NCBI GenBank assembly: GCA_032718475.1
Contig: JAUCBJ010004291.1
Location: 1-64,000, forward strand
Length of the DNA: 64,000 nt
Source of the DNA: Nemertoderma westbladi
Taxonomy: Eukaryota; Xenacoelomorpha; Nemertodermatida; Nemertodermatidae
Direction of reading: 5' to 3'
Shown: piece after piece, positions 43,623 to 55,640 of the stretch
Numbering within the stretch: position 1 is the first letter of the stretch
Layout of the letters: each line of letters starts with the position of its first letter
Made by a program: the position numbers and the translations under genes
The notes under the pieces: model-generated
What the model was told of the DNA's origin: nothing
The model's input: the letters and a program-made list of their open reading frames with translations, nothing else
The model's database searches: none

Positions 43623-45065
43623 ATGGGCGATATGGCAGAGACAATTATTAACATGATATTGTGTAATCCGGAAGATATTGTTTTAAAAATCAAACCAACA
43701 GCAATGCGAGAGGATTTTAGTGGTCTACTGGATGAGTGACGATGACAATGGTGCCTATATTCAGAAGGGAAGGGCGAAGAAACTTTATTATGTACGTACA
43801 GCAAGAAGAATCTTATGGCAATATTGAGAAATTAGTAACATGTCGTAAAGGCAATAATAATACGTTCTATTACTCAAAACGGGAATTTGGGAAATTGGGA
43901 TCTTCTCCACAATATGATAAAATCTTTGTGGATATTTCCAATGTTTACAAACTGTCGAGAGAGTATCGCCGTTCAGTTTCAAATATACAGTTACAACATG
44001 TGATTTCGCAGTTGCGTTTGTTGTCAAAGACTGAGTGGCAACCATATTATGTTACTACATACACCTGGCTCATAGGGGATAATGAAGTTGAGAATGAAAA
44101 TGCAGACGGTCCCGATGAAAACCAAGAGGAATCCGTGAGATTTAAGTTTGCTCGGCATGGAAATGCCACTCGTCCAACTGCCCTGATTTATTATCGCATT
44201 GATGATGACATTATTAATATAGAAAAATCATTATTAGAATCTGGTAAATCGTGTGAAAGTGTTTATCAAGAGGTTAGTAATATAGATCATTCGAGTGTTT
44301 CTCATTGTTGGTGATAGTGTGTTGGTAATAGTATGAGTTTAGAGCCTCGCAATCCAAAACAAATTCAGAATTTATCATACTCTGTCGAAAAAATCCAAAG
44401 ATGGGCCTACCAGTACTGGTGAGTTGTCCGAAGTTGATGTTCTGGTTAACAGCATGAATTCATCTAAGTTTATTAGGCGCATTATTATTGAAGAAGGGCA
44501 TTATATGACTATTAATTACACTGATCATTCAATTAATGATTTAGTCCGATTCTGTGTTGATGGTGATTCAATTCTACAAGTGGATACTACATTTGATTTA
44601 TGTGAGGGTATGTATCTCACAGACACGTGCTATACTAATTATTCTCTGATTAATTATCATGAAAAGCATCCCCAATTTCCTGGTCCTTCTATGTGGCATT
44701 TCAGGAAGCACAGAGAGGTTTATAGATTTTTGCTGCACAACTTGTTGCCATTGAACCACAATTGGTTAAAGTCCAACATGTAGGACATGATTTAGATTTA
44801 GCAGAAGTCCATGGAATGTGTGATGTGTTTATTAATTGCACTAACAATTGGTGCACTCGTCATATTTTCTAAGTGGCTTGATAAACACAGAAAGGCATTA
44901 ATTAATGAATCTGGTGTTATAAGTGCTCGGAAGTCCCTTGATTGTATAATTTTCGATTTAGATTATACTGAATTTAAAAATTGTAGCTGTATATTATCTG
45001 TATATTTTTTAGTTTTAGTTTTATATTTAGTAGTTGAAATAAATAGTTATTGGTTATTAATAACT
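43623..45065 (+). pseudogene. MULE-type transposase of the 41.2-kb element, broken
   Basis: Fragments of one gene appear in shifting plus frames: a 39-codon start (43623), a 192-codon frame (43736-44314), then 44424-44783. The central piece shows IRRIIIEEGHYMTINYTD, VDTTFDLCEGMYLTDTCYTN, FPGPSMWHFRKHREVYRF and, after a frameshift, KVQHVGHDLDLAEVHGM. D-x-TF-(N/D)-L followed by FxGP-x-x-(M/L)H and a GxDxxxA block is the DDE core pattern of Mutator-like transposases; two acidic positions are visible (DTTF and GHDL). The third (Glu) and the C-terminus are missing because the element ends soon after. The upstream 192-codon frame, with KREFGKLGS, would be the N-terminal domain. Confidence 0.7.
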
Positions 45066-45084
45066 CTTATTCCTTAATTCATTT

Positions 45085-45346
45085 AATTCATCTAAGTTCA
45101 CATCTAGGATCTAATTTTGTGTTTAGGATCTAAGGTCGCACGCAGGATCTAAGTTCGTATCTATGGTCTCAGGATCTAAGTTCGCATGATCTAATTTTGC
45201 TTGTAGGATCTAAGGTAACACCCCTGGTTCCCAGCCGAGATCTAAGTTCCCCTAGAAACTAATATTATTGGTTTTCACAGCTGGTTTCAGGTGGTTTACT
45301 GCTGGTTTCAGCTGGTTTCAGCTGGTTCAATATTTTAGTTCGTACC
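45085..45346 (-). repeat. Right TIR of Mutator-like element
   Basis: Inverse of 41222-41575 over its outer part, carrying the same AGATCCTA/T subrepeats and CAGCTGGTTTCAG phrases. Confidence 0.85.
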
Positions 45347-45596
45347 TGTTTTAACATATATTTTTACATTAACAAATAAGTTGTGTATCAGTTGTGTTCA
45401 TCATGTGTTCATCATATAAGCCTTTTGCCATACGGTACTACACTGCATTAAAGTTTTCTGACACAAATTAAACCATTACATTTTTGAAAATACCACCACA
45501 TATTGTTTTGCATAATTGGACCAATTAAAATTCAAAATACTAACTTGTGCGTGTGCACACAACTTTGGTTGTAAACAACAAAAGGTTGTAAACACA

Positions 45597-45690
45597 AGAT
45601 ACTAAGTTGTGCTCATAAGATACTAAGTTGCGCTTACAAGATACTAAGTTGTGCTCAGAAGATACTAAGTTGTGCTCAGAAGATACTAAG
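45597..45690. repeat. 20-bp tandem repeat, ~5 copies
   Basis: Units of GATACTAAGTTGTGCTCAGA with minor variants. Confidence 0.9.
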
Positions 45691-45768
45691 TTGCTATAAT
45701 ACTGTGTTACGTTTAGAGCAAAGCATACTGTGTTATGTTTAATCATTTAATATAATTCATGAAAACTA

Positions 45769-47091
45769 TGGTGGCCCAGAAGGGACAACTTCAAAAATAT
45801 TTCATTTCAAGAAAAAAAAAACGACAAAAACAAATTATCCATTAAATTCTTGTTTTTGTCGTTTTTTTATGACTTTCAATATTGTTTAGTTCGTATTTCA
45901 GTAGTTAGTGCACTAAATGTGTTATATAAATGTGCATTATATATATCTCTTTGAATGGTTTTAAATATTTCTTGATTGTTTCATGCTTTGTTAATAATTG
46001 TAATTGTGTTAACTTTTTTAATAAAAAAATAAATCATTTCAAATATGGGGGGTTATTATGGGGGGGGGGGGGGGGGGGGGGTAACAAATACAATGATATA
46101 TGATATATAATTACACCTTAATACATTAGTATTAAAACTTTAACAGTACAATAATTGGCCTTCTCAAATTTCGAATTCCTTTAACAAGAAACGCATTTGT
46201 GTGTAGAAATGGAAAGCATCCGTATTGTTACTTGGAGGCTTGGGAATGTCCCCATCGAAAATAATGGCCAACAATTCAATAAATTCGTTGGAACATCCTA
46301 CATGGTTCCAGGATTTACTGAATGTATCCACAAGTCCCCTAATATCTTGCTTTGTGATAGGTAAAGGTAAGGCGCAGTCTTGCTTATCATACTCCCCCGG
46401 CGCATTATACAATATATCTGGGATGCCACCGATAAAGTTTATCTTAGAATTCTTGGGCATCCTGTTTGTGTTCCAATCTTGAATAAAAGTATCTAATTGT
46501 GCTTGAATGAGTGTAAAGAAAGAGTATAGAGTAAAGAGTAGAGTTTGCCGTAAACGAGCATTAACACCAGCCGGATCAATGTGTTTAAGATGTATTCTAA
46601 CAGTTTCTCGGCGATGGTTTATAAAGTGCCGACTCCATAAGCGTCGATGAATCGTCCGATACCCACAATTAATTGCAGAAAATTCAACAAGTTCCGATTC
46701 TAACGCACGTAATACACGAGGAAGTGACTGCTCGTAACAACGGCTCCTAAGATTTAAATCAGCTCTACGTTGTCTAATTGTCCTATCGCTAATAGTTATT
46801 CCATGTTGCGATTTCAATAGCACCCTTGTATCTCTAACAGTAAAACGTAGGTAATAATACGCCGAAATTAAGAAATCCATTTCTGGATTTACCAAAACAA
46901 GCATGTAGGCCTAAAGTCTGTTTTAAATCTCCCTCTCAAAACCTTCCTTACTTAAAACAAAATTTCGTTTTTGTCGTTTTTTTTATTTGTAGTAAAATAA
47001 AAAAAACAAGAAATTCATGAATAATTTGTTTTTGTCGTTTTTTTTTACTCGAAATGAAATATTTTTTAAGTTGTCCCTTCTGGGCCACCAT
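45769..47091 (-). mobile_element. DNA transposon with ~90-bp TIRs and 9-bp TSD (1.3 kb)
   Basis: Both ends read ATGGTGGCCCAGAAGGGACA inward and stay nearly identical for about 90 bp, including an A-rich block with ACGACAAAAACAA. Outside lie perfect 9-bp direct repeats, ATGAAAACT (45760-45768 and 47092-47100). A single minus-strand ORF fills the middle. Short sequence, perfect target duplication and matched TIRs indicate a recent insertion. The superfamily is uncertain: the ORF belongs to an integrase-like family. Confidence 0.9.
46164..46904 (-). CDS. Integrase-family transposase lacking the catalytic core
   Basis: A 246-codon frame from an ATG with no internal break. The N-terminal half shows a helix-turn-helix series: YYYLRFTVRDTRVLLKSQHG, ITISDRTIRQRRADLNLR, GYRTIHRRLWSRHF and RIHLKHIDPAGVNAR. 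In the family I recall, the next residues should open a DDE integrase core (a WHxDGYDKL-type block). Here the frame goes directly to LIQAQLDTFIQDWNTNRMPK, DILYNAPGEY and CSNEFIELLAIIF, which is the family's C-terminal region. So about 100-150 residues with the active site are missing without loss of frame. It could act as a DNA-binding, transposition-modulating protein, or simply be a relic. The family recognition is from memory. Confidence 0.7.
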   Translation of the reverse strand: MLVLVNPEMDFLISAYYYLRFTVRDTRVLLKSQHGITISDRTIRQRRADLNLRSRCYEQSLPRVLRALESELVEFSAINCGYRTIHRRLWSRHFINHRRETVRIHLKHIDPAGVNARLRQTLLFTLYSFFTLIQAQLDTFIQDWNTNRMPKNSKINFIGGIPDILYNAPGEYDKQDCALPLPITKQDIRGLVDTFSKSWNHVGCSNEFIELLAIIFDGDIPKPPSNNTDAFHFYTQMRFLLKEFEI

Positions 47092-47139
47092 ATGAAAACT
47101 AATAAATCTCAATGGAATAAATCTAATTATCGTTTGAAA

Positions 47140-47290
47140 ATTTAAGTGATGCGTTTTGGTGTAGAAGTGAGCTATTTTGGTGGAAAGTGAGCCGTTTTGG
47201 TGGAAAGGTGATTTTTTTTAACTAATCGATTTGGTGCAAAAAGGTCTCTAATTTGGTGGGCAAATAATTTGTTCCATAAAACTTCTATAA
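47140..47290. repeat. Short tandem motifs, possible MULE TIR
   Basis: TTTTGGTGGAAAGTGAGC-like phrases recur four or five times just upstream of the SWIM transposase relic. This is similar in style to the subrepeat ends seen at 13.6 and 41.2 kb. Confidence 0.4.
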
Positions 47291-47369
47291 AACTTGTTCT
47301 ATCAATTCCCATTTACAACCTTGATAGTTGAGGAGAGCTGGGTTGAAGGAATGTTTGTGGCATTGTTAC

Positions 47370-47747
47370 TATGGTGGCACTAATGAATCATGACACAGAA
47401 CAGTACTATAAGGCTTGGGTTGACACATTTCCTCAATTCGAACAACCAAGTAAACTGCCATGTAAGTGGCATATTAAGAGATAATGGACTGAGAACATAG
47501 CCTTGGCTCAACTGGATAAATTTTCTTTTGCAGCTGCAAATGAGTTTACACGGTCTGTGGCAAGCGAAACAAACTAGTACACTGTTGCATACAATCCATT
47601 AGTGAACTGTAGCAAACAGATTTCACCAATATGTAACATCTGTTGTCACTGAAACAAGTGTTCTTGTAAGGATGCGGTTTTCACGAAAAGGTGCATTTTT
47701 GTAAACATATCCATGCAGTCTGCATTCGGTATCATGCTGTTAGAACA
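47370..47747 (+). pseudogene. SWIM-finger transposase-like relic (MULE-related)
   Basis: The plus strand reads MNHDTEQYYKAWVDTF, PSKLPCKWHIKR, a TAA, WTENIALAQLD, then CNICCH, a TGA, NKCSCKDAVFTKR and, after a one-base shift, CKHIHAVCIRYHAV. The TEQYYKAW...C-x-WH block and the C-x-C...C-x-H (CSC...CKHIHAV) ending match a family of transposase-like proteins with a C-terminal SWIM zinc finger. The stretch between the two blocks is much shorter than expected, so an internal deletion is likely. Two stops and one frameshift make it non-functional. The residues after CKHIHAV run without a break into the 24-bp repeat array. Confidence 0.65.
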
Positions 47748-50700
47748 ATGTCTGTTCCACAGGAAGATATCCCGTCTGTTCCGCAGGAAGTAATCATGTC
47801 TGTTCCACAGGAAGATATCCAGTCTGTTCCACTAGAAGATATCCCTTCTGTTCCACAGGAAGATATCACATCTGTTGCACAGGAAGATATCCCATCTGTT
47901 CCGCAGGAAGATATCCCATCTGTTCCACAGGAAGATATCCCGTCTGTTCCGCAGGAAGTAATCATGTCTGTTCCACAGGAAGATATCCAGTCTGTTCCAC
48001 TAGAAGATATTCCATCTGTTCCACAGGAAGATATCCCATCTGTTCCACAGGAAGATATCCCATCTGTTCCACAGGAAGATATCCATCTGTTCCACAGGAA
48101 GATATCCTGTCTGTTCCACAGGAATATATCCCATCTGTTCTACAGGAAAATATCCCGTCTGTTCCACAGGAAGATATTCCATCTGTTTAACAGGAAGATA
48201 TCCCGTCTGTTCCACAGGAAGATATCCCATCTGTTCCACAGGAAGATATCCCATCTGTTCCACAGGAAGATATCCCATCTGTTCCACAGGAAGATATCCC
48301 ATCTGTTCCACAGGAAGATATCCCGTCTGTTCCACAGGAAGATATTCCATCTGTTCCACAGGAAGATATCCCATCTGTTCCACAGGAAGATATCCCATCT
48401 GTTCCACAGGAAGATATCCCGTCTGTTCCGCAGGAATATATCCCATCTGTTCCACAGGAAGATATCCCATCTCTTCCACAGGAAGATATCCCGTCTGTTC
48501 CACATGAAGATATCCCATATGTTCCACAGGAAGATATCCCATCTGTTGCACAGGAAGATATCCAATCTGTTCTACAGGAAGATATCCTGTCTGTTCCACT
48601 AGAAGATATCCCTTCTGTTCCACAGGAAGATATCCTATCTGTTCCACAGGAAGATATCCAGTCTGTTCCGGAGGAAGATATCCCATCTGTTGCACAGGAA
48701 GATATCCAATCTGTTCCACAGGAAGATATCCTATCTGTTCCACAGGAAGATATCCAGTCTGTTCCGGAGGAAGATATTCCATCTGTTCTACAGGAAGATA
48801 TCCCATCTGTTCCACAGGAAGATATCCCATCTGTTCCACAGGAAGATATCCCGTCTGTTCAACATGAAGATATCCCATATGTTCCTCAGAAAGATATCCC
48901 ATCTGTTGCACAGGAAGATATCCAATCTGTTCTACAGGAAGATATCCTGTCTGTTCCACTAGAAGATATCCCTTCTGTTCCACAGGAAGATATCCTATCT
49001 GTTCCACAGGAAGATATCCAGTCTGTTCCGGAGGAAGATATTCCATCTGTTCTACAGGAAGATATCCCATCTGTTCCACAGGAAGATATCCCATCTGTTC
49101 CACATGAAGATATCCCATATGTTCCACAGGAAGATATCCCGTGTGTTCCACATGAAGATATCCCATATGTTCCACAGGAAGATATCCCATCTGTTGCACA
49201 GGAAGATATCCAATCTGTTCTACAGGAAGATATCTTGTCTGTTCCACTAGAAGATATCCCTTCTGTTCCACAGGAAGATATCCAGTCTGTTCCGGAGGAA
49301 GATATTCCATCTGTTCCACAGGAAGATATCCCATCTGTTCCACAGGAAGATATCCCATCTGTTCCACAGGAAGATATCCCATCTGTTCCACAGGAAGATA
49401 TCCCATCTGTTCCACAGGAAGATATCCCATCTGTTCCACAGGAAGATATCCCGTCTGTTCCACAGGAAGATATTCCATCTGTTCCACAGGAAGATATCCC
49501 ATCTGTTCCACAGGAAGATATCCCATCTGTTCCACAGGAAGATATCCAGTCTGTTCCAGAGGAAGATATTCCATCTGTTCCACAGGAAGATATCCCATCT
49601 GTTCCACAGGAAGATATCCCATCTGTTCCACAGGAAGATATCCAGTCTGTTCCAGAGGAAGATATTCCATCTGTTCCACAGGAAGATATCCCATCTGTTC
49701 CACAGGAAGATATCCCATCTGTTCCACAGGAAGATATCCTATCTGTTCCACAGGAAGATATCCAGTCTGTTCCAGAGGAAGATATTCCATCTGTTCCACA
49801 GGAAGATATCCCATCTGTTCCACAGGAAGATATCCCATCTGTTCCACAGGAAGATATCCCATCTGTTCCGCAGGAAGATATCCCATCTGTTCCACATGAA
49901 GATATCCCATCTGTTCCACAGGAAGATATCCCGTCTGTTCCGCAGGAATATATCCCATCTGTTCCACAGGAAGATATCCCATCTGTTCCACAGGAAGATA
50001 TCCCATCTGTTCCACAGGAAGATATCCCATCTGTTCCACAGGAAGATATCCCGTCTGTTCCGCAGGAATATATCCCATCTGTTCCACATGAAGATATCCC
50101 TTCTGTTCCACAGGAAGATATCCCATCTGTTCCACAGGAAGATATCCCGTCTGTTCCACATGAAGATATCCCATATGTTCCACAGGAAGATATCCCATCT
50201 GTTGCACAGGAAGATATCCCGTCTGTTCCACAGGAAGATATCTTGTCTGTTGCACAGGAAGATATCCCATCTGTTCCGCAGGAAGATATCCCATCTGTTC
50301 CACATGAAGATATCCCGTCTGTTCCACATAAAGATATCCCATATGTTCCACAGGAAGATATCCCATCTGTTGCACAGGAAGATATCCCGTCTGTTCCACA
50401 GGAAGATATCTTGTCTGTTGCACAGGAAGATATCCCATCTGTTCCACAGGAAGATATCCTGTCTGTTCCACTAGAAGATATCCCTTCTGTTCCACAGGAA
50501 GATATCCTATCTGTTCCACAGGAAGATATCCAGTCTGTTCCGGAGGAAGATATCCCATCTGTTGCACAGGAAGATATCCAATCTGTTCCACAGGAAGATA
50601 TCCTATCTGTTCCACAGGAAGATATCCAGTCTGTTCCGGAGGAAGATATTCCATCTGTTCTACAGGAAGATATCCCATCTGTTCCACAGGAAGATATCCC

Positions 50701-53700
50701 ATCTGTTCCACAGGAAGATATCCCGTCTGTTCAACATGAAAATATCCCATATGTTCCACAGGAAGATATCCCATCTGTTGCACAGGAAGATATCCAATCT
50801 GTTCTACAGGAAGATATCCTGTCTGTTCCACTAGAAGATATCCCTTCTGTTCCACAGGAAGATATCCTATCTGTTCCACAGGAAGATATCCAGTCTGTTC
50901 CGGAGGAAGATATTCCATCTGTTCTACAGGAAGATATCCCATCTGTTCCACAGGAAGATATCCCATCTGTTCCACATGAAGATATCCCATATGTTCCACA
51001 GGAAGATATCCCGTCTGTTCCACATGAAGATATCCCATATGTTCCACAGGAAGATATCCCATCTGTTGCACAGGAAGATATCCAATCTGTTCTACAGGAA
51101 GATATCTTGTCTGTTCCACTAGAAGATATCCCTTCTGTTCCACAGGAAGATATCCTATCTGTTCCACAGGAAGATATCCAGTCTGTTCCGGAGGAAGATA
51201 TTCCATCTGTTCCACAGGAAGATATCCCATCTGTTCCACAGGAAGATATCCCATCTGTTCCACAGGAAGATATCCCATCTGTTCCACAGGAAGATATCCC
51301 ATCTGTTCCACAGGAAGATATCCCATCTGTTCCACAGGAAGATATCCCGTCTGTTCCACAGGAAGATATTCCATCTGTTCCACAGGAAGATATCCCATCT
51401 GTTCCACAGGAAGATATCCCATCTGTTCCACAGGAAGATATCCTATCTGTTCCACAGGAAGATATCCAGTCTGTTCCAGAGGAAGATATTCCATCTGTTC
51501 CACAGGAAGATATCCCATCTGTTCCACAGGAAGATATCCAGTCTGTTCCAGAGGAAGATATTCCATCTGTTCCACAGGAAGATATCCCATCTGTTCCACA
51601 GGAAGATATCCCATCTGTTCCACAGGAAGATATCCTATCTGTTCCACAGGAAGATATCCAGTCTGTTCCAGAGGAAGATATTCCATCTGTTCCACAGGAA
51701 GATATCCCATCTGTTCCACAGGAAGATATCCCATCTGTTCCACAGGAAGATATCCCATCTGTTCCGCAGGAAGATATCCCATCTGTTCCACATGAAGATA
51801 TCCCATCTGTTCCACAGGAAGATATCCCGTCTGTTCCGCAGGAATATATCCCATCTGTTCCACAGGAAGATATCCCATCTGTTCCACAGGAAGATATCCC
51901 ATCTGTTCCACAGGAAGATATCCCATCTGTTCCACAGGAAGATATCCCGTCTGTTCCGCAGGAATATATCCCATCTGTTCCACAGGAAGATATCCCATCT
52001 GTTCCACAGGAAGATATCCCGTCTGTTCCACATGAAGATATCCCATATGTTCCACAGGAAGATATCCCATCTGTTGCACAGGAAGATATCCCGTCTGTTC
52101 CACAGGAAGATATCTTGTCTGTTGCACAGGAAGATATCCCATCTGTTCCGCAGGAAGATATCCCATCTGTTCCACATGAAGATATCCCGTCTGTTCCACA
52201 TAAAGATATCCCATATGTTCCACAGGAAGATATCCCGTCTGTTCCACAGGAAGATATCTTGTCTGTTGCACAGGAAGATATCCCATCTGTTCCACAGGAA
52301 GATATCCCGTCTGTTCCACATGAAGATATCCCATATGTTCCACAGGAAGATATCCCATCTGTTGCACAGGAAGATATCCCGTCTGTTCTACAGAAAGATA
52401 TCTTGTCTGTTGCACAGGAAGATATCCCATCTGTTCCGCAGGAAGATATCCCATCTGTTCCACATGAAGATATCCCATCTGTTCCGCAGGAAGATATCCT
52501 ATCTGTTCCACAGGAAGATATCCAGTCTGTTCCAGAGGAAGATATTCCATCTGTTCTACAGGAAGATATCCCATCTGTTCTACAGGAAGATATCCTGTCT
52601 GTTCCACAAGAAGATATCCCATCTGTTGCACAGGAAGATATCCTGTCTGTTCCACTAGAAGATATCCCATCTGTTCCGCAGGAAGATATCCTATCTGTTC
52701 CACAGGAAGATATCCCATCTGTTCCGCAGGAAGATATCCCATCTGTTCCACATGAAGATATCCCATCTGTTCCACAGGAAGATATCCTATCTGTTCCACA
52801 GGAAGATATCCCGTCTGTTCCAGAGGAAGATATTCCATCTGTTCCACAGGAAGATATCCTGTCTGTTCCACTAGAAGATATCCCATCTGTTCCGCAGGAA
52901 GATATCCTATCTGTTCCACAGGAAGATATCCAGTCTGTTCCAGAGGAAGATATTCCATCTGTTCTACAGGAAGATATCCCATCTGTTCTACAGGAAGATA
53001 TCCTGTCTGTTCCACAAGAAGATATCCCATCTGTTGCACAGGAAGATATCCTGTCTGTTCCACTAGAAGATATCCCATCTGTTCCGCAGGAAGATATCCT
53101 ATCTGTTCCACAGGAAGATATCCCATCTGTTCCACAGGAAGATATCCTATCTGTTCCACAGGAAGATATCCCGTCTGTTCCAGAGGAAGATATTCCATCT
53201 GTTCTACAGGAAGATATCCCATCTGTTCTACAGGAAGATATCCTGTCTGTTCCACAAGAAGATATCCCATCTGTTGCACAGGAAGATATCCCATCTGTTC
53301 TACAGGAAGATATCCTGTCTGTTCCACTAGAAGATATCCCATCTTTTGCACAGGAAGATATCCTGTCTGTTCCACTAGAAGATATCCCATCTGTTCCGCA
53401 GGAAGATATCCTATCTGTTCCACAGGAAGATATCCAGTCTGTTCCAGAGGAAGATATTCCATCTGTTCTACAGGAAGATATCCTGTCTGTTCCACAGGAA
53501 GATATCCCATCTGTTCCACAGGAAGATATCCCATCTGTTCTACAGGAAGATATCCCGTCTGTTCCGCAGGAAGATATCCCATCTGTTCTACAGGAAGATA
53601 TCCTGTCTGTTCCAGAGGAAGATATCCAGTCTGTTCCAGAGGAAGATATTCCATCTGTTCTACAGGAAGATATCCCATCTGTTATACAGGAAGATATCCT

Positions 53701-55640
53701 GTCTGTTCCACAAGAAGATATCCCATCTGTTGCACAGGAAGATATCCTGTCTGTTCCACTAGAAGATATCCCATCTGTTCCGCAGGAAGATATCCTATCT
53801 GTTCCACAGGAAGATATCCCATCTGTTCCACAGGAAGATATCCTATCTGTTCCACAGGAAGATATCCCGTCTGTTCCAGAGGAAGATATTCCATCTGTTC
53901 TACAGGAAGATATCCCATCTGTTCTACAGGAAGATATCCTGTCTGTTCCACAAGAAGATATCCCATCTGTTGCACAGGAAGATATCCCATCTGTTCTACA
54001 GGAAGATATCCTGTCTGTTCCACTAGAAGATATCCCATCTGTTGCACAGGAAGATATCCTGTCTGTTCCACTAGAAGATATCCCATCTGTTCCGCAGGAA
54101 GATATCCTATCTGTTCCACAGGAAGATATCCAGTCTGTTCCAGAGGAAGATATTCCATCTGTTCTACAGGAAGATATCCTGTCTGTTCCACAGGAAGATA
54201 TCCCATCTGTTCCACAGGAAGATATCCCATCTGTTCTACAGGAAGATATCCCGTCTGTTCCGCAGGAAGATATCCCATCTGTTCTACAGGAAGATATCCT
54301 GTCTGTTCCAGAGGAAGATATCCAGTCTGTTCCAGAGGAAGATATTCCATCTGTTATGCAGGAAAATATCCAGTCTGTTCCGCAGGAAGTAATCATGTCT
54401 GTTCCACATGAAGATATCCTGTCTGTTCCACTAGAAGATATCCCATCTGTTGCACAGGAAGATATCCTGTCTGTTCCACTAGAAGATATCCCATCTGTTC
54501 CGCAGGAAGATATCCTATCTGTTCCACAGGAAGATATCCAGTCTGTTCCAGAGGAAGATATTCCATCTGTTCTACAGGAAGATATCCTGTCTGTTCCACA
54601 GGAAGATATCCCATCTGTTCCACAGGAAGATATCCCATCTGTTCTACAGGAAGATATCCCGTCTGTTCCGCAGGAAGATATCCCATCTGTTCTACAGGAA
54701 GATATCCTGTCTGTTCCAGAGGAAGATATCCAGTCTGTTCCAGAGGAAGATATTCCATCTGTTATGCAGGAAAATATCCAGTCTGTTCCGCAGGAAGTAA
54801 TCATGTCTGTTCCACAGGAAGATATCCTATCTGTTGCACAGGAAGATATCACATCTGTTCTACAGGAAGATATCCTGTCTGTTCCACTAGAAGATATCCC
54901 ATCTGTTCCGCAGGAAGATATCCCATCTGTTCTACAGGAAGATATCCTGTCTGTTCCACAGGAAGATATCCAGTCTGTTCCAGAGGAAGATATTCCATCT
55001 GTTCTGCAGGAAAATATCCCATCTGTTCCACAGGAAGATATCCTGTCTGTTCCACAGGAATATATCCCATCTGTTCTACAGGAAGATATCCTGTCTGTTC
55101 CACAGGAAGATATCCAGTCTGTTCCAGAGGAAGATATTCCATCTGTTCTGCAGGAAAATATCCCATCTGTTCCACAGGAAGATATCCTGTCTGTTCTACA
55201 GGAAGATATCCTGTCTGTTCCACTAGAAGATATCCCTTCTGTTCCACAGGAAGATATCCCATCTGTTCCACAGGAAGATATCCTATCTGTTCCACAGGAA
55301 GATATCCAGTCTGTTCCAGAGGAAGATATTCCATCTGTTCTGCAGGAAAATATCCCATCTGTTCCACAGGAATATATCCCATCTGTTCTACAGGAAGATA
55401 TCCTGTCTGTTCCACTAGAAGATATCCCTTCTGTTCCACAGGAAGATATCCCATCTGTTCCACAGGAAGATATCCTATATGTTCCACAGGAAGATATCCA
55501 GTCTGTTCCAGAGGAAGATATTCCATCTGTTCTGCAGGAAAATATCCCATCTGTTCCACAGGAAGATATCCTGTCTGTTCCACAGGAATATATCCCATCT
55601 GTTCCACAGGAAAATACCCTGGCTGTTCATCATACTGTCC
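47748..55640 (+). repeat. 24-bp minisatellite, ~330 copies (EDIPSVPQ)
   Basis: A 7.9-kb array of 24-bp units containing GATATC, reading EDIPSVPQ in one plus frame. Only one indel was noticed, a 23-bp unit near 48082. Because 24 is a multiple of three and the unit lacks stops in most frames, five of six frames stay open for kilobases (FHRKISHL on plus; GYLPVEQM, GISSCGTD and DIFLWNRW on minus). Variants define subfamilies (VPLED, VPEED, VLQED, VAQED, VPHED, EVIMS). Blocks repeat at 1872-1896 bp (78-79 units) in the left half and at 696 and 408 bp (29 and 17 units) in the right half, so the array grew by block duplications as well as unit exchange. Confidence 0.95.

Larger units (their letters stand above)
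41222..45346 (+). mobile_element. Mutator-like DNA transposon with subrepeat TIRs (4.1 kb)
   Basis: The ends are inverted: both start GGTACGAACTAAAAT when read inward, followed by repeated (G)AACCAGCTGAAACCA phrases and then by a string of ACTTAGATCCTGGGTGCGA-like subrepeats. The nine bases outside the left end (TGTTTTAAA, 41213-41221) match those outside the right end (TGTTTTAAC, 45347-45355) at 8 of 9, fitting the 8-10 bp duplication typical of Mutator-like elements. A broken MULE-type transposase lies inside, and further elements are nested within it. Confidence 0.85.

Noticed and set aside
48000-53678. 1892-codon minus-strand frame (GYLPVEQM repeats) and other long antisense frames as genes
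   Set aside because: They are shadows of the 24-bp repeat, whose length is a multiple of three; no unique domain or terminus supports them.
47748-55640. CRISPR array
   Set aside because: Units are contiguous with no unique spacers, and the context is eukaryotic transposon DNA.
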